Assembly (NCBI RefSeq): GCF_002556545.1 | Contig: NZ_CP022685.1 | Location: forward strand, 2,790,001-2,854,000 | Reading direction: 5' to 3' | DNA length: 64,000 bases | Source of the DNA: Streptomyces formicae | Lineage (GTDB): Bacteria > Actinomycetota > Actinomycetes > Streptomycetales > Streptomycetaceae | In this document: positions 1-7,664 of the stretch, one piece after another | Layout: each line of letters begins with the position of its first letter | Position numbering within the stretch: position 1 is the first letter of the stretch | Translations under genes and position numbers: made by a program | Notes under the pieces: model-generated | What the model was told of the DNA's origin: nothing | Seen by the model: the letters and a program-made list of their open reading frames with translations, nothing else | Database searches by the model: none

Positions 1-288
1 GGCTCTTTCCAGCGGCGGCAGTATCCCCCAGCCATTCGCGACGAGTTCTGCAGCGATGTCGTCCCGGTATCCCGATGTCCAGAGGTTGGCGCCTGCGGGG
101 ACCAGCGTGCGGCCGGTCATGTGCAGCATTTGTTCGAGCTGGTGACGCAGTGCCGCGTCTCGGAGGGCGGGAAGCGCGGCTTCGCTTGCAGGCTCGCTGC
201 CGTACTCAAGGGCGGCCCAGGCTGAGACCAGCGCGTCGCGCTGTTTGTCGCCGAGCGGCTGGAGCATGTCGTCGAAGAGGCCGCTCAT
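1..288 (-). CDS. Third gene of a coupled accessory operon, cut by the window edge (hypothetical)
   Basis: The first 96 residues are visible, starting MSGLFDDMLQPLGDKQ and still open at base 1, so the C-terminus lies outside the window. The ATG overlaps the TGA of the gene before it by four bases (ATGA), which implies translational coupling. The visible part is predicted mostly helical, with repeated Leu/Ala heptad-like stretches and no catalytic motif. I do not recognise the family. It follows a kleisin-like and a small winged-helix-like protein, so an SMC-type ATPase or another condensin-like subunit is possible here or further downstream, but that is inference from context only. Confidence 0.6.
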   Translation of the reverse strand, partial: MSGLFDDMLQPLGDKQRDALVSAWAALEYGSEPASEAALPALRDAALRHQLEQMLHMTGRTLVPAGANLWTSGYRDDIAAELVANGWGILPPLERA

Positions 289-827
289 CGGTGCGCCTGC
301 CCGGGAGGTCGAGGGGGCGGTATTTCACGCCATAGGTCCCGCAGTAGGGAGATGTCTTGGTCGGGCCAGGTGGCTGTCCAGGGCCCAAGACGGACTGTCT
401 GCGCCTGGCCATCGATGTACAACCACCGACTGGTGTGCAGGCGGCGGAATGCTCCCATTGCGAAGCGGTGCAGAATTTCTCTTTCGCGTCCGGGGATGAG
501 CTGGTCCACGACGTCCAGTACCTCGTGCATCGTTGCCGACTGGCCTGGCCAGGGGCTTGCCTGAACATCGGTCCAGCAGCAGCGCAGCGCTGCAGCAAGG
601 ACCCGGTTGGTCTCGTTGGGGTGTCTCACGGAGAGCAAGGGCATCTGCAGTTCGCGGAGCACGGCTGGAGTGACGTCGTCGGGTGGGCGGGGCACCAGCC
701 AGAAGCTCTCACCATCCTGCTCCACTACGCGCAGCATGCCTGCCGGTGTTCTTGTGGCTGCCGGCATGCGCAGCGGGCCTTCGGCCCGCACCCTCGCCCA
801 CCACAGTGCCTCGTCCGGATCACTCAC
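285..827 (-). CDS. Hypothetical protein, possible MukE/JetB-like small subunit
   Basis: This is a 180-aa protein beginning VSDPDEALWWARVRAEGP. The GTG was chosen because it forms a four-base GTGA overlap with the stop of the 403-aa gene upstream, and its own stop overlaps the next ATG in the same way. The open frame extends further upstream, but that part is antisense-like low-complexity coding inside the neighbour. The C-terminal third (HRFAMGAFRRLHTSRWLYID followed by two short strand-like segments) could be a winged helix. Size and position resemble the small MukE/JetB partner of a MukF/JetA kleisin, but I see no diagnostic motif. Function is not assigned from sequence. Confidence 0.6.
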   Translation of the reverse strand: MSDPDEALWWARVRAEGPLRMPAATRTPAGMLRVVEQDGESFWLVPRPPDDVTPAVLRELQMPLLSVRHPNETNRVLAAALRCCWTDVQASPWPGQSATMHEVLDVVDQLIPGREREILHRFAMGAFRRLHTSRWLYIDGQAQTVRLGPWTATWPDQDISLLRDLWREIPPPRPPGQAHR

Positions 828-2035
828 GCGGGTCTCCGTACTCGTTCGAATACGCCCCAGGTGAGCCAGGACGGCACACTGCCTGCCCGTACCTGGACCG
901 GGCCGGTCCAGGTCAGTCGGTAGGGGAGTCGGTCGTTGTTGCTCGCGGCGGTCAGGTCGGACAGTAGGCGGCGTGCTGTTACCCAGCCGATGTCCGACAG
1001 AAGGTGTTCCACTGCCACAGAGTCCTCGCCGCTGAGCGCTTCCTCGGCGATTGCCGCCAGCCGTTCGGCCTCGGCGTCCTTCCATTCCTGGTAGGGCTGT
1101 TCTTTGTTATCGGGAACTGGGGACCGCGGTGGTGTCGGGCGGTTGGTAGTTGTCTGTGACGTGCGGGCCACGGCCTCCGCGAGGTCAGCGACGTCGTGCC
1201 ATGGGGATGGCGCGTCGAATACCTGATCGGCCAGGACCGCCGCGAGCTCGTCCACCGATGCGCGGTTCGCGAAGCGCTTCCACATCTCGGGGGGTAGGAG
1301 ATTCAAGGCCCGGGAAGTTCCCGCTGCTGCCATGAGACGGGCCGAGGCGTTCGTCGAGGCATCTTCGTAGGCGGCGATCGCCGAGCGCAGTTCGCCGCAT
1401 TTACGGCTGAGTGCGGGCCAGAACTGCAACAGGATCTCGTGCACTGCGGACGCCTGGTCGATCAGCGACTTGGCGTTCCATAGCAGTGGCGCGCGCTCCC
1501 GCAGGTTTTCCACCGTGCCGCTGACGGTCAGCGCTACGAGTTCGGCGACGAGCAGTCGAAGTGCGGTGGTGATACCGACCACTACCTCAAGGGCTTCCTC
1601 GGCTGTGCTCTCCCCGCCTTCCAGCCTGATCTTCTCCATCGTCAGAAGCTGGTGCAGTTCCGACTGACCTCCGCGGGCCAACATCCGCTGGACGAACAGC
1701 ATGGAGACGTAGCTGGTGAAGGAGGCCCGGTACTCACGTTGGTAGGGCTTGTCAAAGGCAGGCTGGATCGCGCCGAGCCCTTTCAGCACGCTCAGGCGGT
1801 CCTTGACTAGCTCGTCCGGGAAGGCGGCGCAGGCCGTCTTGATCTGCTCTGTTGTGAGGCCGTCCTCCCCCGCCCTGGCAAACGCAGCGAACAACGTGTT
1901 CGCCAGGTGGAACAGGGCAACGTCATCGATCGCCGCGTTGGACCGGCTCGCAAGGACAGCAACAATCTGCCTGAATACAGAAACGACAGTCTGCTCGGCC
2001 GCTGCCGTATCCAGTCCAAGCTGCTCGTCAATCAT
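824..2035 (-). CDS. Kleisin/MukF-JetA-like hypothetical protein heading a three-gene operon
   Basis: 403 aa from an ATG. Residues 1-110 look like a helical N-terminus plus winged helix (LTTEQIKTACAAFPDELVKDRLSVLKGLGAI is described by position 60-90; next comes a YxREYRASF strand). Residues 110-270 are long amphipathic helices rich in Glu, Leu and Arg. About residues 300-330 is a Pro/Thr-rich linker, followed by a helical C-terminus. This order (winged helix, helical bundle, linker, C-terminal domain) is that of MukF/MksF/JetA kleisins of condensin-like defence or segregation complexes. It overlaps the 180-aa gene by four bases, so the three genes are probably made as one complex. The family assignment is inference; no SMC ATPase is visible in the window. 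Confidence 0.6.
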   Translation of the reverse strand: MIDEQLGLDTAAAEQTVVSVFRQIVAVLASRSNAAIDDVALFHLANTLFAAFARAGEDGLTTEQIKTACAAFPDELVKDRLSVLKGLGAIQPAFDKPYQREYRASFTSYVSMLFVQRMLARGGQSELHQLLTMEKIRLEGGESTAEEALEVVVGITTALRLLVAELVALTVSGTVENLRERAPLLWNAKSLIDQASAVHEILLQFWPALSRKCGELRSAIAAYEDASTNASARLMAAAGTSRALNLLPPEMWKRFANRASVDELAAVLADQVFDAPSPWHDVADLAEAVARTSQTTTNRPTPPRSPVPDNKEQPYQEWKDAEAERLAAIAEEALSGEDSVAVEHLLSDIGWVTARRLLSDLTAASNNDRLPYRLTWTGPVQVRAGSVPSWLTWGVFERVRRPA

Positions 2036-2364
2036 TGAATCGTCCTGGTTGCACCCTGACTCTAGGTTGAGGTTCCCGGTGAGGTTGAACCCCTATACGC
2101 ATGCGAGGATGGATTGTCTACGCAGGGAAAGTTGTCACTCCCGGTCGCTCCTGTCACCCCCAGCACCACTCTCAGCACATAAGGTAGCCGATCCGATAGG
2201 AGGACTGCGGGCAAATCCGATCACAGGCAGACTTCGGGCCGGGATCGACACGGACGCCATGGCCCGGATCGCTGGTCGATCTAGATGTTTGAGGAAGTCC
2301 GTCCGCGTCGTCGAACTGGGTCCGCTTCATAGCCGCCTGACTCTGCCTCACTGCAGGACGACGG

Positions 2365-3093
2365 GTGTCCCTCGACGGATGGCACCACTGGACAAGACCT
2401 CGCCTGGGGCGTCGGAGCAGGTCTTCAGAGCGGCAGCCTGGGATGTCGCCAGTCCAGTACGTCGACCGCCGACGTCGCCTGGAACGGGGGAAAATATCCC
2501 ACGACGAAGTCATCGATCTCGCGCTACGCATGGTGACCCAGCATCCCAAACTCACGCGCCTCATCGCTGACGGCTACCCGATCATCTTCGTCGACGAGTA
2601 CCAAAACACCTCCCCGAAGACGATCCGCCTGTTGCTGGACCACATCGCCGGAGCCGGCCACCACTCGTGCGTCGTCGGACTGTTCGGCGACTCCATACAG
2701 AAGATCTACCCCTCCGGACAGGGCGCCGTCGTCCACCCCCAACTGACCCCCATCACCAAGCACGAGAACCATCGCTGCTCTCTGCCCGTCGTCGCCGTTC
2801 TCAACAAGATCCGTCCCGAGCTGCAGCAAGAGGCGGTCGGTGAGCACACTGACGGGGAGGTACACGTTTTCCTCAACTCCACCCTGCCCGCCGGCCATGC
2901 GTGCCTGGATGCGGCTCCCCAGCACCTCACCGAGCGGGGCTGACCAGACGACACCACCAACTACCTGATGCTCACCCACCGCGGGATCGCGGGAGCCCTG
3001 TCCTACGGCAGACCCGCCGCCAACCAGCAACTCGGGGCCTCGCGCAACCAAGCCGCCAGGGAAGAGCGGTGGCACACCAGCGCGCGCAGCTAA
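2365..3093 (+). pseudogene. Degraded UvrD/Rep-like (Gabija GajB-like) helicase remnant
   Basis: The protein has clear superfamily-I helicase signatures: a Walker B/motif II IIFVDEYQNTSPKTIRLL, a motif III GLFGDSIQKIYPSG and a motif IV-like KHENHRCSLPVV. The frame hits TGA at 2941-2943. After this stop the same frame continues with PDDTTNYLMLTHRGIA, a typical continuation of GajB-like helicases, to a TAA at 3091-3093. The TGA probably replaces a TGG (Trp). No Walker A motif or N-terminal domain is seen upstream and the C-terminal half is missing, so this is a decayed fragment. Residues before about position 25 (base 2440) do not look like helicase. No partner OLD-family nuclease is present. 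Confidence 0.75.
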
Positions 3094-3459
3094 GTACGCG
3101 CCGACACGGAGAGCAACCTGCCTCATGAAGGCCCCACGGGCGACCGCAGTGCCCTCTTTGCGCCATTCGCTCGGGCCGCATACCCAGTTGTCACCGCCTC
3201 CCATTCCCACCATCACGCCGAAGGATCGGCCACATGTGACGCGTTTCAACCCCAGACGGCACAACACTTAACTCACACCACAATTCGAGAACGTTCGTGC
3301 GAATCTTAAGCCGCTCCCTGGAACACGGATTCCCTTGACTGAATATGACGGCTACATGTTTGGCGGGAATGAGCCTTTGCCTCCAGCTCATGGACACTCG
3401 TAGCCTTGATGGGATCTTGCGACTTTGCCGTGACCTAAGTTCACTGTTCGGGGGATTCA
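3094..3459. other. Intergenic region, no gene recognised
   Basis: This 366-base stretch lies between the helicase remnant and the 3460-7305 operon. It is more AT-rich than its surroundings near 3280-3450 and presumably carries the promoter of that operon. A GGGGG Shine-Dalgarno (3450-3454) sits five bases before the ATG at 3460. I see no tRNA, no convincing small ORF and no strong hairpin. Confidence 0.5.
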
Positions 3460-4005
3460 ATGGGAGATCAGCTGTCGCTAGCGACAGTGGCGACTTCAGC
3501 CATACCGCAGATATTCGCGTTCCTCTTCGGACGTATCGGTGCCGTGCTCGACCGTCGTGGCGGAAATAGCGCCGATGCGCCGATCGATTCGACAGCGAGT
3601 ACAGTCCTGGCTGAACCCTCAGCTTCCCTGCGTATCCGCGATGAGGAGCTGACTGAGGAGCGGATTCGCCGACTGGAAACTGTGGCCCGGGAATTGGCTG
3701 TCTACCACCGCAATCCCGCTCTCATTCGAGCCGATGACGAACACCTACTGCTCGCAATGAGCGCGCTGCGCGACGACCTGGAGACGATCTACGGGCAGTC
3801 GCTGTCTTTCGTCGGCGAACGGCGTTCCGCGCCGGGCGTGAGGGTGAGGCAGAGCGTTGACGAGGTCGAGGCAGACGGAGTGGCCCGGGCGGTCAAGGTT
3901 GGGCGGGTGACCGCCGAGGCGTCGGCCGACATCGAGCAGCAGACCAAGGTCGTACGTCAAGGCGGCGAGCTCACTGCACTCGAAATCGACGGCACTCTCG
4001 GATAG
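3460..4005 (+). CDS. Hypothetical small protein with hydrophobic N-terminus, first gene of an uncharacterised operon
   Basis: 181 aa. The ATG is preceded by GGGGG at good spacing. Residues 6-32 (LATVATSAIPQIFAFLFGRI and onward to VLDRR) form a hydrophobic or membrane-proximal helix. A variable linker is followed by a helical region at about 60-115 (ELTEERIRRLETVARELAVY). The C-terminal 50 residues are short valine-rich strands with turns (RVRQSVDEVEADGVARAVKVG and onward), like a small beta-helix or repeat. It lies 50 bases upstream of the 780-aa P-loop-like gene on the same strand. No family is recognised. It could be a membrane-associated adaptor or effector for the downstream proteins; this is inference from order only. 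Confidence 0.6.
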   Translation: MGDQLSLATVATSAIPQIFAFLFGRIGAVLDRRGGNSADAPIDSTASTVLAEPSASLRIRDEELTEERIRRLETVARELAVYHRNPALIRADDEHLLLAMSALRDDLETIYGQSLSFVGERRSAPGVRVRQSVDEVEADGVARAVKVGRVTAEASADIEQQTKVVRQGGELTALEIDGTLG

Positions 4006-4055
4006 AGCCCGCAGGCCGAGTCGGATTCCGGAAGCGGCACACCACGGGGGTATGA

Positions 4056-6398
4056 GTGAATGATCAGCAGGACTACAGACTGGGGCTCCCTCACGAGAAC
4101 GGCCAGCAGTCTGAAGGCCCACGCTGGGGAGATTCCGGTGCATTAACATCCACGGCCGCGCCGCACACACCGGACCCGGAATCGCCGGACGCGAGTGTGC
4201 ACCTGGATAACGAACTGCAGGAGCGTCTCAAGTCCCTGCTGGACACGGAGGCGGTTAAGCATCTTCGGCAGATGGCTCTGCTCAACCTGGGTGAAATGAA
4301 TGCTCTCAAAGTCAACGCGAGTTTCGAGAACCCGCTTGACCACAACGAGCTTTCAGACACCTACCTTGATGCGCTCCGCACCGTTTATGTGCGCCCCGAG
4401 GGAGGCGACTCTTTCGACGATATCTACGGGTGGTGGAGGAACCCCGGCTCCGTTGTGGTGCTGGCTCAGAAGCCGAGCACAGGTCGCACGGCCACCGCGT
4501 GCGCGCTCCTCGCGGAGTTACGTCATGAGTTCCCGGCTGTGCGTGTGGGGCCGCTCGGCTTCGGCGGTGGTCTGGAGTTCCCCGTGCGTCGCCTGCCTCA
4601 GGTGGAGAACCGCGGCTATTTGCTCGAACTCCCGCCCGATGAGGACGGTTTCAAGGTGGCCAGCACGTTCGGTGCAACGATCGAGCGTTTGCAGTACACG
4701 CTGAAACGGCGCAGTGCCCGGCTCGTGGTGCTGACCACACCCGAGCAGTGGCGCCGGGTAGGCGGCAGTGCGCCTGACGGGATCAAGCCCTCCTTGGGGG
4801 CACCATCGCCGTTGGAGATCGCCCGCAAGTGGCTGGGCGCGGAGGGGCCGCCTGACCTACCGGTCGAACAATGGTTGACCGATGACGACATCGTCGCCTT
4901 GCTGAACGGGCAGCCCCCGGTGGAGGCCCTGGAGATCGTCAGCCTCATTCTGGACGCGCACCATGCCCGCGACAGCAGCCTGCCCAACCTGGAGGCCCTG
5001 GCGCGTAAACGGAAGAACGGCGCCGACACGCCTTTCGACCGACAGGTCCTCAGCGTCATCGCGGCCCGTAACAACTGGCGTCCCCAACTCCTGTCTTGGC
5101 ACAAGGAGTCCGGCCGTACGAGCTTCCAGCGCAACTTCCTGCTGGCCTGCGCCACCCTGCGTGGAGCGTCCGTGGCGCACGTCTACGCCAGCACTGCCAC
5201 CTTGGCATCCGTCTTCGGGGACAGTGACCCCTCCCTGGAGGGACAGCAGGATCCCGGCGTCATTGAAATGGTCGACTCGATCGGGGCCGAACTGCAGGCC
5301 GACGACACCATCACCTTCAACCGCCCCGAATGGGACGACGCGGCACTGGAGTACTTCTGGGTGGACCGGCCCCTGTCACGGGTGAAATTCCTGGAGTGGC
5401 TGGCCGATGCCCCCTTGAAGAAGCCCAAAGCGGCGCTCGAAACACTCACCGACGCAGAACGGCAGGCGATGGCCGAGCGCATCGGGAGCTTCGCCTTACG
5501 GTGGGCTGTACGTCATCGCCGACAAGAACCCCTGCGCCAGTTGGTCAGGCGCTGGCACGACACACCGCTCTGGACAACGGCGGTAGAACTCCTCACATCA
5601 GCCTGCTTGCAGACCGCCAGCGGCTCCTACATCCACGAAATGCTGCTGCAGTGGGCCAGAACCGACAACGCCGCGCAGCAGTTGGCCACAGTGGAGGTGT
5701 GTGCCGGCGAGTTCGGCGTCCTCTACACCGGCAAGGCACTGCGGCGGTTGCGCCATGCGGCCGGCTCGGGAGACGGGGAAGTGCGTCAAGCGCTCCAAAA
5801 GGCGGTGCACGGCCTGTGGAGTGATCCAAGCGCGCGCCGGACTCTCTTCGGCTACGTCATCGACTGGTGCAGAGACGGCGGGACCAAACTGGAAGCTGGG
5901 CAGGCAGCCTTCAGGGCTCTGGCCGAGTCGACACACCCCGATGCTCCTACGCTCCCCGCCCTCCTCCCCCACAGCGACGAGGCGGAATTCACGGCCTCCG
6001 TTACCGATCTCATCGTCGGCTGGCGAGCCCTCTTTCAGGGCACTCAAGGCTTCGAAAGAGATGGCCAGGCATCAGCGGTCGTGCGTCTATGGCTGGACGC
6101 GGCTCTCAGCCACCCACACGCCCACGCTGACGTACTGAAGATCTTCAGCGCAGCGGTGAAGCTCACTGACCCGACGGGAACATCGGGCGAGAACGCCCGC
6201 GACCGGCTGCGGGCGACCGCACGGGAATGGGCCAAGGCCGCCGCGCTCGAACAATCAGCAGGCCGTATCGAGCTCCCCTCCGCTGGGCAGGCGCACCGCG
6301 CCGTGTACACCGAGCTCGCGCAGCTGCTCGACGACGGCATCATCGAGACTTTCCAGCAGACTCTGGCTCAAGCCGACAGCGAAAAAGAATCCGCATGA
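4056..6398 (+). CDS. Large protein with degenerate P-loop, STAND/NTPase-like (uncharacterised)
   Basis: 780 aa from a GTG preceded by CGGGGG at five bases; the nearby ATG at 4052 leads straight into a stop. After a Pro/Ser-rich N-terminus, residues about 125-240 hold an NTPase-like core: a hydrophobic strand, then VVVLAQKPSTGRTATACALL in the place of a Walker A, and later RSARLVVLTTPEQW in the place of Walker B. The usual G-x4-G-K-[ST] is altered (first Gly is Gln, Lys is Arg) and the Walker B acidic residue is absent. Residues about 300-780 are entirely alpha-helical and repeat-like, as in sensor arms of STAND proteins. The stop overlaps the next ATG by four bases. I cannot name the family; a nucleotide-binding sensor or a non-catalytic scaffold are both possible. 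Confidence 0.65.
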   Translation: MNDQQDYRLGLPHENGQQSEGPRWGDSGALTSTAAPHTPDPESPDASVHLDNELQERLKSLLDTEAVKHLRQMALLNLGEMNALKVNASFENPLDHNELSDTYLDALRTVYVRPEGGDSFDDIYGWWRNPGSVVVLAQKPSTGRTATACALLAELRHEFPAVRVGPLGFGGGLEFPVRRLPQVENRGYLLELPPDEDGFKVASTFGATIERLQYTLKRRSARLVVLTTPEQWRRVGGSAPDGIKPSLGAPSPLEIARKWLGAEGPPDLPVEQWLTDDDIVALLNGQPPVEALEIVSLILDAHHARDSSLPNLEALARKRKNGADTPFDRQVLSVIAARNNWRPQLLSWHKESGRTSFQRNFLLACATLRGASVAHVYASTATLASVFGDSDPSLEGQQDPGVIEMVDSIGAELQADDTITFNRPEWDDAALEYFWVDRPLSRVKFLEWLADAPLKKPKAALETLTDAERQAMAERIGSFALRWAVRHRRQEPLRQLVRRWHDTPLWTTAVELLTSACLQTASGSYIHEMLLQWARTDNAAQQLATVEVCAGEFGVLYTGKALRRLRHAAGSGDGEVRQALQKAVHGLWSDPSARRTLFGYVIDWCRDGGTKLEAGQAAFRALAESTHPDAPTLPALLPHSDEAEFTASVTDLIVGWRALFQGTQGFERDGQASAVVRLWLDAALSHPHAHADVLKIFSAAVKLTDPTGTSGENARDRLRATAREWAKAAALEQSAGRIELPSAGQAHRAVYTELAQLLDDGIIETFQQTLAQADSEKESA

Positions 6399-7132
6399 TG
6401 CGACGCCGCACGCGCCGCAACCACCCTTCCGAGCCCAGCAGCCAGACGTGGACATCCGTCTTTCATGACCGGCCGGGAAGCCGTGAGGCAGGCCTGTCAT
6501 TCGATGCCGTCATCCGCGTCGAGTGGCGTCACTCACCGCAGGGTCCGATCAACCCGGACGCCCGGCATGCAGCAAGCCGCGCTGCCCGCCTCTTGGTGGA
6601 AAAACAACTGGGCAGCGAGTCAGTACTCCGTGTCGCTGCGGCGGAACAAGAACTCGCAGCAGCACTATGCGACCAACTCCCCTTCACCTGCGACGGTGTT
6701 GAACTGCTCAACATCAGCGCGACCCTGCGCGTCGACGACGACGCAGCAGAGAGCGCCCGTCTTAGGGAACGGGCCCGTCACGAGTTCGAACTCGACGAAA
6801 TGGACCGCCGTCAGGCGCGCGCCCGCGTGGAGTTCCTCCGCAACGAGCTCCTCGCGGACCCGTCCGCTGCACGCCTGTACGCGCTCATCCAGAGCTCCCC
6901 CCGACTGGGCGGCCCACCAGAGGGAAGCGATCCCGAAGAGCTTGTACGACAGATCCATGAGTGGCACCCAGATTCCCGCTGGGTCCTCGTCGCCCACACA
7001 CTGCACACGTTCATCAACAAGCTCACTGAAGACAATGCGCGCGACTTCCTGAAAATCCTGGGCAGCGCGATGACCACTCTCGGCCACCGGCAACTCGCCG
7101 AGGAAATCTCCGCCGCCGAGGAAGCGGAGTGA
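6395..7132 (+). CDS. SPFH/band-7-like hypothetical protein
   Basis: 245 aa; the ATG forms a four-base ATGA overlap with the 780-aa gene, so translation is coupled. After a basic N-terminus (MMRRRTRRNHPSEPSS), residues about 30-110 read like an SPFH fold: a strand FDAVIRVEWR, a helix with many Ala and Arg, then GVELLNISATLRVDDDA. Residues 115-160 are a charged helix (RERARHEFELDEMDRRQARARVE is at 120-142) of the kind that oligomerises stomatin-like proteins, and the C-terminus is helical. No transmembrane segment is present. Its own stop overlaps a further small ORF by four bases. The SPFH call is from pattern only; function is unknown. Confidence 0.6.
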   Translation: MMRRRTRRNHPSEPSSQTWTSVFHDRPGSREAGLSFDAVIRVEWRHSPQGPINPDARHAASRAARLLVEKQLGSESVLRVAAAEQELAAALCDQLPFTCDGVELLNISATLRVDDDAAESARLRERARHEFELDEMDRRQARARVEFLRNELLADPSAARLYALIQSSPRLGGPPEGSDPEELVRQIHEWHPDSRWVLVAHTLHTFINKLTEDNARDFLKILGSAMTTLGHRQLAEEISAAEEAE

Positions 7133-7305
7133 GCCTGAACCTGCTGCGCTGGCTACTGGCGCCGCGCACCAGCCTGCTCGCTCGCCGCATCCGAAGGACC
7201 CGCCACTACGAGATCTCTTCGGACGCCGCGTGGCGACTGGCCAGGCTCCGTCTGCATCCGGACGAGGTGCCCTACCGTAACCACGGCCACAGCCCTGCCT
7301 CGTAA
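7129..7305 (+). CDS. Small 58-aa protein, last gene of the 3460-7305 operon
   Basis: The GTG at 7129 overlaps the stop of the SPFH-like gene by four bases (GTGA), the same coupling used by the preceding pair. The product is 58 aa: MSLNLLRWLLAPRTSLLARR followed by a basic Arg-rich stretch and a WRLARLRLHPDEVPY tail, ending at TAA 7303-7305. It is amphipathic and strongly basic at the centre. It resembles no family I know. The coupling is the main argument that it is real; the short length keeps confidence moderate. Confidence 0.45.
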   Translation: MSLNLLRWLLAPRTSLLARRIRRTRHYEISSDAAWRLARLRLHPDEVPYRNHGHSPAS

Positions 7306-7471
7306 CTACCGGCGAGTTGCTGCCAGGCTGAGGCCACTGCAGGAGTAAAATCAGGCGCTGCGGGAATTGGGAGCCAAAGCCCTCCGACGGACTGCACCGT
7401 TGATTGAGGCCGACGTTTAGCGCAGTAGTCGATTTCATACCTGCTGTCGCCGTTCCGTGAACCGTGACCCC
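7306..7471. other. Intergenic region between convergent accessory genes
   Basis: This 166-base stretch separates the 3460-7305 operon from minus-strand genes. It has comparatively low GC. No ORF, tRNA or strong terminator hairpin was recognised. Confidence 0.4.
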
Positions 7472-7600
7472 CTATCGGTCGATGAAAAGTACGGCCCTTA
7501 TGCGGGTCGATAGCTCGACGCGCAGGCGGGCGGCGTCGTTGGGCTGCGGCGAGGGCGGTGCAGGGGGCCAGCTGAAGAGCAGGTTCTGCATGGCGATCAT
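7472..7600 (-). CDS. Possible tiny protein (42 aa) coupled behind a membrane-protein gene
   Basis: MIAMQNLLFSWPPAPPSPQP and onward, 42 aa. Its ATG overlaps by four bases (ATGA) the TGA of an even smaller ORF (7597-7668, 23 aa, GTG start). That ORF's GTG in turn overlaps the stop of the 405-aa gene at 7665-7667 by the GTGA pattern. Three consecutive four-base overlaps argue for real coupled genes, but a chain of chance overlaps in high-GC DNA is possible. No family is recognised. Confidence 0.3.
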   Translation of the reverse strand: MIAMQNLLFSWPPAPPSPQPNDAARLRVELSTRIRAVLFIDR

Positions 7601-7664
7601 GCGTCGCGCGCGGTAGTGGGGGTCGGTGGGACGTGTACCGCGCCCATTCGGGTGAATAGCGATG

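Noticed and set aside
2036..2364. Search for a Walker A/N-terminal half of the helicase pseudogene
   Set aside because: No frame showed a G-x4-G-K-[ST] motif or other helicase sequence, so the remnant is treated as 5'-truncated.
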